Positions 25,583-33,779 of a DNA stretch of 64,000 nt are shown piece by piece. Numbering within the stretch: the stretch's first letter is position 1; each line of letters starts with the position of its first letter. Source of the DNA: Streptomyces sp. Y2F8-2. Its GTDB lineage: Bacteria > Actinomycetota > Actinomycetes > Streptomycetales > Streptomycetaceae. A program made the position numbers and the translations under genes. The notes beneath the pieces are model-generated. The model was not told the origin of the DNA. It ran no database searches and saw only the letters and a list, made by a program, of their open reading frames with translations. The stretch covers positions 248,001 through 312,000 of the forward strand of contig NZ_BNGS01000004.1 of the NCBI RefSeq assembly GCF_014905555.1, written 5' to 3'.

Positions 25583-25599
25583 GTCCGGCAGGGCCGGAC
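25583..25599 (+). terminator. Short hairpin after ROK gene
   Basis: GTCCGGC-AGG-GCCGGAC forms a perfect 7-bp stem with a 3-base loop four bases after the ROK stop codon. It is a plausible but modest terminator. Confidence 0.45.
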
Positions 25600-25682
25600 G
25601 TGATCAGCTTCACGGTCCGGAATGCCGGGAGGTGCCTGATTGCTCACATCACCTTCACGTCGAGGCCCGTATGCTTCACGGC

Positions 25683-25859
25683 ATGTCCACCACTCCTGAA
25701 CCCGTAGCGGAGCGTTCCGCCGACGAGGTCAACGAGGAGATCCGGGCACTGTGGTTCCGCAGCGGCGGGATCCTCAGCCTCGAGGAGCGGCGGGAGTACC
25801 AGCGGCTCGTCCTGGAATGGGCGGCGGCCTCCTCGCCGCGCCCGACGAAGGCGGCTTGA
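25683..25859 (+). CDS. Small hypothetical protein
   Basis: A 58-residue acidic, probably helical cytosolic protein: a variable N-terminus followed by VNEEIRALWFRSGG, LSLEERREYQRLVLEWAAA and a short basic tail. It resembles small unannotated proteins common in Streptomyces. I know no function. An in-frame ATG at 25671 has a better GAGG spacing and would add four residues. There is no signal peptide. The ROK gene upstream has its own hairpin terminator, so this is likely a separate transcript. Confidence 0.6.
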   Translation: MSTTPEPVAERSADEVNEEIRALWFRSGGILSLEERREYQRLVLEWAAASSPRPTKAA

Positions 25860-25982
25860 CCGCCCGCCCGGCCACCTCCCGCGTTGCGACCACCGCCGGC
25901 GGCGGCCGGTTCGGCATACCCGCGGCAGGCCCGGCTTCCTCCGGCACCCGCAGCACCCTGGAGGGGACCCCGACCCGGCCGC

Positions 25983-27380
25983 TCAGCCCCAGGTCCCCGC
26001 GTACGCCCGGCGATAGGCGTTCCGCTCCTGTTCCGACCGGATGTAGCGCGTGGCCACCAGCGCGACCAGGCTGCCCGCGATGACCAGCAGGCCGGGCCCG
26101 ACGGTCCGCGGGTCGGTGAGCCGTGACAGGAATCCGTCCGCCGTGCCGGTGGCACCGACCTCCTGGACCGCGCCCGGTGCCGCCGACCCGGGCGCGATCG
26201 CCGCGCCCTGGGGCGCCGAGAGGGACGGCGCGGGAGCGGCGGAGGCCCCGGCGCCCGCACCGCCCGGCGCCTGGCCCTGCCCCGTCAGCTGGACCCCGAG
26301 CGCGGCCATCGCCTTCGTCACCGGCTGGAAGAACGTCGTACCGCCCGCCTGGCAGTCCCCGCTGCCGCCCGAGGTCACCCCGAGCGCGATGCCTTCCGAG
26401 AACAACGGGCCGCCGCTGTCGCCCGGTTCGGCGCACACCGTGGTCTGGATGAGACCGGTGACCGAGCCCTCCGGGTAGTTCACCGTCGCGTTCAGTGCGG
26501 TGACCTCGCCGTCGTGCAGACCGCTGGTGCTGCCGCTGCGGAACACCTTCTCACCCACCACCGGGTCCCCGGCCGCCGTGATGCGCACCCCGCGCCCGCC
26601 CCCGATGGCCACGACGTTCTCTCCGGGCGTCGCCTGCCCGTTCTCGTACCGGATGAGGGAGAAGTCGCCGTCCCCGGGGAACTCCGAGGTGACGGTCCGG
26701 CCCAGTTGCGTCCGGCCCGTGTTGTCGGAGAACCAGAGCGTGCCGCCCGGACCGCAGTGCCCGGCGGTGAGGATGAACTGGCCCTGCCCGTTGGTCACGT
26801 TGAAGCCCGCGGAACAGCGGCCGCTGGTCGAGAAGATCGGCTGGGCGCCGGCGACCCGGGTCGTGAACCGTCCCTGGCTGCGCTCCATCCGGACGAAGTC
26901 CCCGATGCCATGGGCGAGTTTCGTCAAGCGCGACCAGTCGGACGCGGAGACCGTGCGGTCGGCCTGTACCACCACCTGGTTGGTGCGGTAGTCCACGGAC
27001 CAGGCGGTGCCCGCCACCCTGGGGGCGGAACTCAGCGTCTTCGTGGCCGACTTCAGCTGGTCCATGCTGTGCCGCACCATCTTGGCACGGGCCCCGGCCG
27101 CCGTCACCGCGTCCGCCGCGGCCCTGTCCGTCACCGCGACCACGGGCTTCCCGTCGGAGGCGACCCAGCTGCCCGCCGTTCGGGAGGTGCCGAGCCGGGA
27201 CACCAGTTGGGAGCCCGTCTGTGAGGCGGTCATGGCGGACGTGCCCGTACTGAAGGGGGTCTGCGCGCCGGACGGTTCGCTCGCCAGGGCCTGGGTGACC
27301 ATCAGACCACCCAGGAGCAGTCCGCCGACGGCCGCGATGCGAGCCCCCCGCCGGACGATCCGTCGTCGTGCATGCCTCAT
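25983..27380 (-). CDS. S1-family serine protease, membrane-anchored, with streptogrisin-like prodomain
   Basis: A 465-residue exported chymotrypsin-fold protease. A signal peptide (RIAAVGGLLLGGLMVTQALA) is followed by a prodomain-like region (about 45-170). The catalytic domain carries His208 in ILTAGHC, Asp near 238 in GDFSLIRYE and Ser near 322 in GDSGGPLF. An Ala/Pro/Gly-rich stalk leads to a C-terminal membrane segment (GPGLLVIAGSLVALVATRYI), so the enzyme is probably tethered to the cell surface, which differs from secreted streptogrisins. The prodomain is expected to be removed for activation. The gene is single, with no co-directional partner. Confidence 0.9.
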   Translation of the reverse strand: MRHARRRIVRRGARIAAVGGLLLGGLMVTQALASEPSGAQTPFSTGTSAMTASQTGSQLVSRLGTSRTAGSWVASDGKPVVAVTDRAAADAVTAAGARAKMVRHSMDQLKSATKTLSSAPRVAGTAWSVDYRTNQVVVQADRTVSASDWSRLTKLAHGIGDFVRMERSQGRFTTRVAGAQPIFSTSGRCSAGFNVTNGQGQFILTAGHCGPGGTLWFSDNTGRTQLGRTVTSEFPGDGDFSLIRYENGQATPGENVVAIGGGRGVRITAAGDPVVGEKVFRSGSTSGLHDGEVTALNATVNYPEGSVTGLIQTTVCAEPGDSGGPLFSEGIALGVTSGGSGDCQAGGTTFFQPVTKAMAALGVQLTGQGQAPGGAGAGASAAPAPSLSAPQGAAIAPGSAAPGAVQEVGATGTADGFLSRLTDPRTVGPGLLVIAGSLVALVATRYIRSEQERNAYRRAYAGTWG

Positions 27381-27546
27381 CCATGGCTCCCGAACCCGAA
27401 CAGCACGGCGTCACCACCGCGGGGCACTCCGGTCGTCGCGCGCCCTCACTCCATACGTGCGCACGCGCCCGGGTGTTCACCGACGCGCCGCTGAAGTCAC
27501 GCCGTCGGCAGGGCGTCGCCGGGCAGGCGCGAGTGGACGAAAGACC

Positions 27547-28521
27547 CTAGGAGCGCCGCAGCGAGACACCGCTGCGCTCGTCCCCCCACAGCGAGTCACC
27601 GTCCACGTACGGGCGCAGCAGCGCGGTCAGACCCGGGTCACCGCGCCCGTTCAGCTCGTCGGAGGCGATCTTGCGGGCGATCCCCGCGAGGAAGTCGGCG
27701 AGCTGCACCCGCGGATCGAGCCGGGAGTCGACGAGCCGGAACCCGAAGAGCCCTGTGGTCTCCTTGAGCCAGGCGATGCGCTGCGCTGTGAGCACGTTCT
27801 GCTCGTCGTGCACGAGCGTGACCTGGTGCCCGCCCGCTCCCCAGTACGCCGCGGTGCGCACGAGGGCCGGCAACAGGGGGTTGAGCGCCGGAACGACCGC
27901 CGGCCCGTCGATGATCCGCGCCCGGTATGCCCGCGCCTTCTCCTGCGCCCCGGCCAGCAGCGTGAGGGTCTCGCCCGCGTCGCCCCGCGGACGGGCCCGG
28001 AGCAGGTCCTCGACGACGAGGAAGAAGGAGTCGACGGGAGCCTCCGGCTGCCCGTTGCTCCTTGCCCGCATCAGATCGTTGGACGCCTCCAGAAAGCGCT
28101 GCCACGGCTCGTCCCCGAAGCGCTCACGCCCGGTGCGGAAGAGGGCCAGGGCGGGTGCCGGATCGCCGAGCAGCAGGTCCACCACGCGGTCGACCACGAA
28201 GAACGACTTCTCCACGAGCAGCACATGGGCGTGCCCGTGCAGCGGCCCCGAGGCGCCGAGAAACCACTCCAGCACCGCGCGGTGCTTCTCCCGCAGCAGA
28301 TGGGCGGCCTTGTACTCCTCCGCGGGCGAGCGGATGCGGTCGCGGACCTCCTGGACGTGCGCGGCCGCCGAGGAGAGAGGCAGATGCACACTGGCGTGCG
28401 CGAAGACGTCGGTGTTCCCGCTGGTGAGGTTCTCGCCGTCCGATCCCGACTCGTCGCAGGCCACCTCCAGCAGTCCTCCCGCGGTTCGCGCGCGGACCGT
28501 ACTGTCACGATGCCGGCTCAC
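27547..28521 (-). CDS. DUF3800-like protein
   Basis: A 324-residue soluble protein. Near the N-terminus, LLEVACDESGSDGENL resembles the conserved DESG start of DUF3800 proteins, which have an RNase-H-like fold. Later acidic residues (VEKSFFVVDRVVD, LVHDEQNVLTAQRIAWL, LVDSRLDPRVQLADFLAG) fit that layout, the last matching the family's typical D-x-Q-x-A-D-x-x-A. It could be a metal-dependent nuclease, but this is inference from fold resemblance. It stands alone, upstream of a secreted phosphatase in the other direction, and no defence-type gene is adjacent. Confidence 0.65.
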   Translation of the reverse strand: MSRHRDSTVRARTAGGLLEVACDESGSDGENLTSGNTDVFAHASVHLPLSSAAAHVQEVRDRIRSPAEEYKAAHLLREKHRAVLEWFLGASGPLHGHAHVLLVEKSFFVVDRVVDLLLGDPAPALALFRTGRERFGDEPWQRFLEASNDLMRARSNGQPEAPVDSFFLVVEDLLRARPRGDAGETLTLLAGAQEKARAYRARIIDGPAVVPALNPLLPALVRTAAYWGAGGHQVTLVHDEQNVLTAQRIAWLKETTGLFGFRLVDSRLDPRVQLADFLAGIARKIASDELNGRGDPGLTALLRPYVDGDSLWGDERSGVSLRRS

Positions 28522-28627
28522 CGTCTCGCCCCCTGCCCTCGTACCGCATGAGGATCATCCCGCACCCGGCGCACGGCGAACCGTCCCACGCCGCCGGTGA
28601 AGTCCAGCCAATCCCCGGCTACTCAGA

Positions 28628-28652
28628 AGTAACTGTCTACGCGTCAGTAACT
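28628..28652. repeat. Direct repeat AGTAACT with 18-base period
   Basis: AGTAACT occurs at 28628-28634 and 28646-28652 in the region between the DUF3800-like gene and the acid phosphatase gene, about 110 bases before the phosphatase start. It may be a transcription-factor site. The rest of the 238-base gap shows nothing else clear. Confidence 0.35.
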
Positions 28653-28759
28653 CTTGCGTCGTCTGGTGTCCATCATTGGGCGTGAGCATGACCAACGCGG
28701 TCGTGGCGGAGATGTCACCGCCGCACGGACGCGATGTGGACGCGAGGGAAGGGACGGGC

Positions 28760-29401
28760 ATGACAAGACGTGGTGCGGTGCGCCGCATCGGCGCGGTGTC
28801 GGCGGTCGTGGCGCTGGGCATCGGAGGCACTGTGACCGCCGCGGGAACCGCCTCCGCGGCTCCTGCGGCAACCACCGTGAGCGTGGCGGCGGCGCAGGCC
28901 GCCGGTGTCGACTACGCCACCTGGCAGGCGGATGTGAAGGCGGTCATCGACCAGGCGCTGCCGTACGTCCGGCAGCGCACCGCGACCGCGACCGGGCAGA
29001 AGCTCGCGATCGTCTTCGACATCGACAACACCACCCTCGAGACGTACTTCCACCCCTGGTACCAGCTGCCCACCCCGGCGGTGCAGCCGTCCCTGGAGCT
29101 CGCGAAGTACGCGAAGTCCCGAGGGGTGTCCGTCTTCTTCGTCACCGCGCGCCCCGGCATCATCGAGGCCGAGACCAAGTGGAACCTCAAGACGGTGGGC
29201 TACCCGGTCGACGGCCTCTCCGTGCGGGATCTGCCGGACCTGTTCGACGAGGTGAGCGCGTACAAGACGAGCAAGCGCGCGGAGATCGAGGCGCAGGGCT
29301 ACACGATCATCGCCAATGTCGGCAACAACGCCTCCGACCTGGTTGGCGGCCACGCCGAGCGCACGTTCAAGCTGCCCGACTACGACGGCACGTTGTCCTG
29401 A
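28760..29401 (+). CDS. Secreted HAD-superfamily acid phosphatase
   Basis: A 213-residue exported phosphatase of the class B/HAD IIIB type. The signal peptide is MTRRGAVRRIGAVSAVV through ASAAP. The catalytic motif I is FDIDNTTLE (nucleophile and acid-base aspartates); later motifs include VFFVTARP (motif II) and a Lys near YKTSKRAEIEA, with NVGNNASDLVGG as the C-terminal acidic motif. It probably releases phosphate from organic phosphoesters outside the cell. ATG 28760 has AGGGAAGGG upstream; an earlier in-frame ATG at 28676 would bury the signal peptide. A very strong terminator follows. Confidence 0.88.
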   Translation: MTRRGAVRRIGAVSAVVALGIGGTVTAAGTASAAPAATTVSVAAAQAAGVDYATWQADVKAVIDQALPYVRQRTATATGQKLAIVFDIDNTTLETYFHPWYQLPTPAVQPSLELAKYAKSRGVSVFFVTARPGIIEAETKWNLKTVGYPVDGLSVRDLPDLFDEVSAYKTSKRAEIEAQGYTIIANVGNNASDLVGGHAERTFKLPDYDGTLS

Positions 29402-29421
29402 CGGCCCTTTCCTCGGGAACG

Positions 29422-29447
29422 GGCGCCGGTACGGCCGTACCGGCGCC
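29422..29447 (+). terminator. Perfect 26-base palindrome followed by TTT
   Basis: A completely self-complementary 26-base sequence (13-bp arms, GGCGCCGGTACGG and its complement) followed by TTTCTG lies 20 bases after the phosphatase stop. It is the clearest factor-independent terminator in the window. Confidence 0.85.
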
Positions 29448-29476
29448 TTTCTGCGTGTGGCACCTACACTGCGCTC

Positions 29477-29863
29477 ATGCACGCGCTCCTGGATCGGCTC
29501 GGAACGGGCAAGTACCTGTTGGTCACCAGCTACCGCCGGAACGGCACCCCGGTCGCCACCCCGGTCTGGGTGGTGCGGGACGGCGACGCGCTCGGTGTGT
29601 GGACCACCGCGGACTCCTGGAAGGTGAAGCGGATCCGGGCCCGCTCCGACGTCTTCGTCGGCCCCTGCGACCTGCGCGGCAAGCCGACTGGCGACCAGAT
29701 CCCCGCCACCGCCGAGATCTGCGACGCGGCCACCACCGCCCGCTACCGGCAGCTGATCGCGGGCAAGTGCGGCCTCGTCGGCCGCCTCACCCTTCTCGGC
29801 AGCCGGCTGCGGCGCGGGGAGAAAGGCACGGTCGGCATCCAGGTGACGCCCGCTCAGCCGTAG
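29477..29863 (+). CDS. PPOX-class (F420/FMN-type) oxidoreductase
   Basis: A 128-residue split-barrel protein of the pyridoxamine-phosphate-oxidase-like superfamily. Visible family features are GKYLLVTSYRRNGTPVATPVWVV, WTTADSWKVKRIRARSDV and a C-terminal barrel strand region KGTVGIQVTP. Actinobacterial members commonly bind F420 or FMN and reduce small conjugated substrates. No signal peptide is present, so it is cytosolic. The start is the ATG 29 bases after the palindromic terminator; a clear ribosome site is not visible, and the transcript may be nearly leaderless. Confidence 0.85.
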   Translation: MHALLDRLGTGKYLLVTSYRRNGTPVATPVWVVRDGDALGVWTTADSWKVKRIRARSDVFVGPCDLRGKPTGDQIPATAEICDAATTARYRQLIAGKCGLVGRLTLLGSRLRRGEKGTVGIQVTPAQP

Positions 29864-29970
29864 AACGGCCCCTGCGTGCTGCACACCGCGTCGCCGAAGA
29901 CGTTCCGGTCCTCGTAGTCGACGCCGGACAGTTGCTGCTGTCTGCGGCACGCCAGGTTGTCTCCCTATGT

Positions 29971-29981
29971 AGACGCCGTCT
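29971..29981. promoter_or_regulatory. Palindrome AGACGCCGTCT upstream of TauE gene
   Basis: A perfect 11-base palindrome within TATGTAGACGCCGTCTTGG, 59 bases before the exporter start. A near copy (GTAGACGGCGTCC) lies downstream of the putative gntP promoter, suggesting one regulator acts on both transcripts. Confidence 0.5.
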
Positions 29982-30039
29982 TGGACAGGGGACGGGGTCA
30001 AGGGAGTATGGGCCGCGTCGACTTCGAGAGGGAGACCGT

Positions 30040-30810
30040 GTGGACGTCGGCGCCGCTGTGCTGCTCGCGGGGGCGGGGGTCGCCTCCGGGCTCGCCGGTT
30101 CGATCGCCGGTCTGGCCTCTCTGTTCAGCTATCCCGCGTTGCTGGCCGCCGGGCTCCCGCCGGTGGCCGCCAATGTGACCAACACCGTGGCGCTGTTCTC
30201 CAACACGGTGGGCACCGCCGTCGGCTCCCGGGAGGAACTCCGTGGCCAGCGCCGGCGTCTCGTGCGGCTCGCCCTGCTCGCGGCCGCGGGAGGCTCGGCC
30301 GGTGCGGCCCTGCTTCTGGGCACCCCGTCCTCGGCGTTCGAGAGTGTCGTGCCGTGGCTGATCGCCCTGGGGTCCGTACTCATCCTGGCTCGGGAGCCGT
30401 TGCGCCGGCTGGTGGCGAAACATCCGTCGAGCGGCGACGGCGTCCGCGCCAAGCTGCCGTCGGCCTGCGCGGTCCTCGTGGTGGGGCTCTACGGCGGCTA
30501 TTTCGGCGCCGCGGCGGGTGTGCTGATGCTGGCCGTGCTGTCGCTGTCCGCGAGTGAGCCCCTGCCCGTGACCAATGCCGTGAAGAACATCGCCACGGGC
30601 GCCGCCAACGTCACCGCGGCCGTCGCCTACGCCTTCCTGGCCCCGGTCGACTGGACGGCCGCGACCGCGCTCGGGCTCGGCTGCCTCGTCGGCAGCCGGA
30701 TGGGCCCGGTGATCGTACGGCGCCTGCCCGAGACCCCGCTGCGGATCGCCATCGCCCTGGCGGGCCTCGGCCTGGCCTTCTCCCTCTGGCGCCACGCGGG
30801 CGGACGGTGA
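30040..30810 (+). CDS. TauE/SafE-family anion exporter
   Basis: A 256-residue membrane protein with eight predicted spans, the usual size for TauE/SafE proteins. Each half has the duplicated family motif: AGSIAGLASLFSYPALLAAG in the first half and GLYGGYFGAAAGVLMLAVLS in the second, with PVAANVTNTVAL and PVTNAVKNIATG. Members move sulfite, sulfoacetate or other organic anions. GTG 30040 has GAGAGGGAG just upstream. It precedes the glucarate module by 151 bases and shares a palindromic element with it, so it might export or import a related organic acid; that link is inference. Confidence 0.88.
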   Translation: MDVGAAVLLAGAGVASGLAGSIAGLASLFSYPALLAAGLPPVAANVTNTVALFSNTVGTAVGSREELRGQRRRLVRLALLAAAGGSAGAALLLGTPSSAFESVVPWLIALGSVLILAREPLRRLVAKHPSSGDGVRAKLPSACAVLVVGLYGGYFGAAAGVLMLAVLSLSASEPLPVTNAVKNIATGAANVTAAVAYAFLAPVDWTAATALGLGCLVGSRMGPVIVRRLPETPLRIAIALAGLGLAFSLWRHAGGR

Positions 30811-30853
30811 GTCGGATTCCATCGCCTCATCAGATTCCGTCTCTGCCTACCCA

Positions 30854-30882
30854 TTGACCTGCGGCGTCCACAACCCTAGCCT
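30854..30882 (+). promoter_or_regulatory. Promoter for the glucarate module
   Basis: TTGACC (30854-30859), a 17-base spacer and TAGCCT (30877-30882) match the housekeeping actinobacterial -35/-10 pattern and lie 80 bases before the GntP-type permease gene. The shared palindrome at 30898-30906 falls just downstream of the expected transcription start, a typical repressor position. Confidence 0.55.
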
Positions 30883-30897
30883 CCATCCTCATGTGTA

Positions 30898-30906
30898 GAC
30901 GGCGTC
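30898..30906. promoter_or_regulatory. Palindrome GACGGCGTC, second copy of shared element
   Basis: GTAGACGGCGTCCC here mirrors GTAGACGCCGTCTT at 29968-29982 upstream of the TauE gene. The 9-base core is a perfect odd palindrome. Its location after the -10 element suggests repression by roadblock. Confidence 0.45.
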
Positions 30907-30961
30907 CCTGTATGAGGACATCGTTCAAGTAGGCGACCGCGGTTCAAAGGGGAACTGACCC

Positions 30962-32299
30962 ATGCCACTTGTTGTCGTAGCGATCAGCGTGCTGGTCCTG
31001 CTCTTCTTGATGACGAAGCTCAGACTCAACGGCTTCGCCGCCCTGTTGCTGGTGGCCGTGGGCGTCGCCCTCGTCCGGGGCATCCCGCTGGAGAAGATCC
31101 CCGACGTCCTCTCCGACGGCATCGGAGGGCAGATCGGCGACACCATGCTCACCATCGGGCTCGGCGCCATGGTCGGCCGGGTGATGGGGGACTCCGGCGC
31201 CGCCCAGCGGATCGCCGGAAAGCTGCTCGACGTCTGCGGCCCGCGCTGGGTCCAGGTCGCCATGGTGCTGACCGCCATGCTGATCGGCGTCACCATGTTC
31301 TACGAGGTCGCGTTCGTCATCATCGTGCCCATCGCGTTCACGCTGGTACGGGTCACGAGGGCCAACCTGCTGTGGGTCGGTCTGCCGATGTCGATCGCCC
31401 TGTCCACCATGCACAGCTTCCTGCCGCCGCACCCCGGCCCCACCGCCGTCGCCGCGACCTTCCACGCCTCGGTCGGACTCACCCTGTTCTACGGCCTGTT
31501 CATCGCCGTCCCGGTCGGTGCCCTGATCGCCCTGGTGTGGCCACGTCTTCCGTTCGTCCGGCGCATGAACCCGTCCATACCCACCGGCCTGGTCAGCGAC
31601 CGTGTCTTCACCGAGGAGGAGATGCCCGGCATGGGCTGGTCGCTGTCGGTCGCCCTCCTGCCCGTGGTGCTGATCGCCGGCGCGGCGGTGACCGACCTGG
31701 CCACCTCCGCCTCCGGCCCCGTCCTGCACTTCGTCGCCTTCATCGGCTCCGCGCCCATCGCCCTGCTGCTCACCCTGTGCGTCGCGATCTGGGCGTTCGG
31801 ACCGCGGATCGGCCGCAGTCTGGAGGAGGTCGGCGCCTCGTGCCGGTCGGCCGCCCAGGCGATGGCGATGATCCTGCTGGTGATCGGTGCGGGCGGGGCG
31901 TTCAAGCAGGTCCTCGTCGACGGCGGGATCTCCGACTACATCAAGAACGCCACGGACGGGTGGTCCCTGTCGCCGATCATCCTCGCCTGGCTCATCGCGG
32001 CCATCCTCCGGGTGGCCCTCGGCTCGGCGACCGTCGCCGTCGTCACCGCGTCCGCCGTGGCCCTCCCGCTGCTGGCGGGCAGCGGCGTGCACCCGGAGAT
32101 CATGGTCCTCGCCGTCTCCTGCGGTTCGATCGCGTTCTCCCATGTGAACGACCCGGGCTTCTGGATGTTCAAGGAGTACTTCAACCTCTCCGTCCTCGAC
32201 GCGATCAAGGCACGCACCACCTACACGACGGTCCTCGCGATCCTGGGCCTCGCCGGGGTCCTCGCCATGGAGTCGATCCTGGACGGCATCGGCGTGTGA
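30962..32299 (+). CDS. GntP-family gluconate/glucarate permease
   Basis: A 445-residue polytopic transporter of full GntP-family length with about 12 membrane spans. Conserved stretches include LGAMVGRVMGDSGAAQRIA, MFYEVAFVIIVPIAF, MHSFLPPHPGPTAVAA and SCGSIAFSHVNDPGFWMFKEYF near the C-terminus. Family members are proton-coupled importers of gluconate and related sugar acids. It lies 54 bases upstream of a glucarate dehydratase gene, so glucarate or galactarate is the likely cargo. GGGGAACTGACC precedes the ATG. Confidence 0.93.
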   Translation: MPLVVVAISVLVLLFLMTKLRLNGFAALLLVAVGVALVRGIPLEKIPDVLSDGIGGQIGDTMLTIGLGAMVGRVMGDSGAAQRIAGKLLDVCGPRWVQVAMVLTAMLIGVTMFYEVAFVIIVPIAFTLVRVTRANLLWVGLPMSIALSTMHSFLPPHPGPTAVAATFHASVGLTLFYGLFIAVPVGALIALVWPRLPFVRRMNPSIPTGLVSDRVFTEEEMPGMGWSLSVALLPVVLIAGAAVTDLATSASGPVLHFVAFIGSAPIALLLTLCVAIWAFGPRIGRSLEEVGASCRSAAQAMAMILLVIGAGGAFKQVLVDGGISDYIKNATDGWSLSPIILAWLIAAILRVALGSATVAVVTASAVALPLLAGSGVHPEIMVLAVSCGSIAFSHVNDPGFWMFKEYFNLSVLDAIKARTTYTTVLAILGLAGVLAMESILDGIGV

Positions 32300-32353
32300 T
32301 CCGCGTCCCCCTCCCGCCCCACCACCTCAGCACCTGACCGAGGAGTCCTGCTC

Positions 32354-33685
32354 ATGGGCCAGCCCACCGTCACCTCCTACTCCGTGTATCCGGTCGCCGG
32401 CCGGGACTCCATGGCGCTCAACCTCTCCGGCGCGCACGGCCCGTGGTTCACCCGCAACGTGGTCGTCATCGAGGACTCCGAGGGACGCACCGGGCTTGGT
32501 GAGGTGCCCGGCGGGGAGCGGATCACACGGACCCTGCGCGAGGCCGAGCCGCTCGTCGTCGGCGCACGCGTCGGCGACTACAAGCGGGTCCTGCGCGCCA
32601 TGGGCGAGCGGTTCGCCGACCGGGACGCGGGCGGACGCGGCGAGCAGACCTTCGACCTCCGCACCACCGTGCACGCGGTCACCGCAGTCGAGTCGGCGCT
32701 CCTCGACCTGCTCGGGCAGCATCTCGAGGTGCCCGTCGCCGCCCTGCTGGGCGAGGGCAAACAGCGCGACTCCGTCTGCTTCCTCGGCTACCTCTTCTAC
32801 GTCGGCGACCCCGACCGGACCGACCTGGACTACGTCCGCGAACCCGGCGCGAGGTCCGACTGGTACCGCATCCGCCACGAGGAGGCCCTCACCCCCGAGG
32901 CGATCGTCCGGCAGGCCGAGGCCACGCACGAGCTCTACGGCTTCCGCGACTTCAAGCTCAAGGGCGGTGTGCTGCCGGGCCCTGAGGAGGTCGCGGCGGT
33001 GCGCGCCCTGAAGGAGCGCTTCCCGGACGCCCGTATCACGCTCGACCCGAACGGCTGCTGGTCGCTGCGCGAAGCCGTCGAACTGTGCCGGCCCCTCGTC
33101 GGCACCCTCGCCTACGCCGAGGACCCCTGCGGAGCCGAGGGCGGCTACTCAGGGCGGGAGATCCTCGCCGAGTTCCGCCGGGCCACCGGGCTGCCCACCG
33201 CGACCAACATGATCGCCACTGACTGGCGTCAGCTCACCCACGCGCTGGCGCTGCAGTCCGTTTCCATCCCGCTCGCGGACCCGCACTTCTGGACCATGCA
33301 GGGGTCGGTCCGTGTCGCCCAGCTGTGCCACGACCTGGGGCTGACCTGGGGCTGCCACTCCAACAACCACTTCGACATCTCCCTGGCCATGATGGCCCAC
33401 TGCGGAGCCGCCGCCCCCGGTGAGTACAACGCGCTGGACACCCACTGGATCTGGCAGGAGGGACTGGAGCGCCTGACCGTCGAGCCGCCGCGGATCACCG
33501 GCGGGGAGGTCGCCGTACCGGACACCCCCGGCCTCGGCGTCCGGCTCGACCGCGACCGGCTCCTCGCCGCCCACGAGCTCTACCTGAGCAAGGCCCTGTC
33601 GGACCGCGACGACGCCGCCGGCATGCGGTACCTCATCGAGGGCTGGACGTTCGACGCCAAGCGGCCCTGCACGGTGCGCGACTGA
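32354..33685 (+). CDS. gudD: Glucarate dehydratase (enolase superfamily)
   Basis: A 443-residue enolase-superfamily enzyme matching glucarate dehydratase in length and motifs. The KxK pair is Lys201/Lys203 (FRDFKLKGG). Metal ligands follow in [15 protein letters not shown] and ATNMIATDW. The catalytic histidine region is [19 protein letters not shown], and the active-site lid N-terminus contains [12 protein letters not shown]. It dehydrates D-glucarate (and L-idarate) to 5-keto-4-deoxyglucarate. It is cotranscribed with the GntP-type permease. No aldolase (garL/kdgD type) gene is in the cluster, so the rest of the pathway lies elsewhere. Confidence 0.9.
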   Translation: MGQPTVTSYSVYPVAGRDSMALNLSGAHGPWFTRNVVVIEDSEGRTGLGEVPGGERITRTLREAEPLVVGARVGDYKRVLRAMGERFADRDAGGRGEQTFDLRTTVHAVTAVESALLDLLGQHLEVPVAALLGEGKQRDSVCFLGYLFYVGDPDRTDLDYVREPGARSDWYRIRHEEALTPEAIVRQAEATHELYGFRDFKLKGGVLPGPEEVAAVRALKERFPDARITLDPNGCWSLREAVELCRPLVGTLAYAEDPCGAEGGYSGREILAEFRRATGLPTATNMIATDWRQLTHALALQSVSIPLADPHFWTMQGSVRVAQLCHDLGLTWGCHSNNHFDISLAMMAHCGAAAPGEYNALDTHWIWQEGLERLTVEPPRITGGEVAVPDTPGLGVRLDRDRLLAAHELYLSKALSDRDDAAGMRYLIEGWTFDAKRPCTVRD

Positions 33686-33718
33686 CGCCGCCGAGCGCCC
33701 GTCATGCGTGCATGGCAC

Positions 33719-33748
33719 TTGCCTAATAGATTTAGGAAAGTGCATAAT
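33719..33748 (+). promoter_or_regulatory. Promoter with CCTAA-N5-TTAGG operator upstream of TetR gene
   Basis: TTGCCT (33719-33724) and CATAAT (33743-33748) are spaced 18 bases and form an unusually good sigma-70-like promoter. CCTAATAGATTTAGG (33722-33736) is an inverted repeat inside the spacer, and CTTAAG follows the -10. This is a classical autorepression layout for the TetR gene that starts at 33780. Confidence 0.6.
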
Positions 33749-33779
33749 CGCTTAAGGCTTACGAGCGAAGGGACGGTCG

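Noticed and set aside
27547..28521. DUF3800-like gene as part of a phage-defence system
   Set aside because: No defence-associated neighbour (helicase, methylase, toxin, reverse transcriptase) lies nearby; isolation does not support it.
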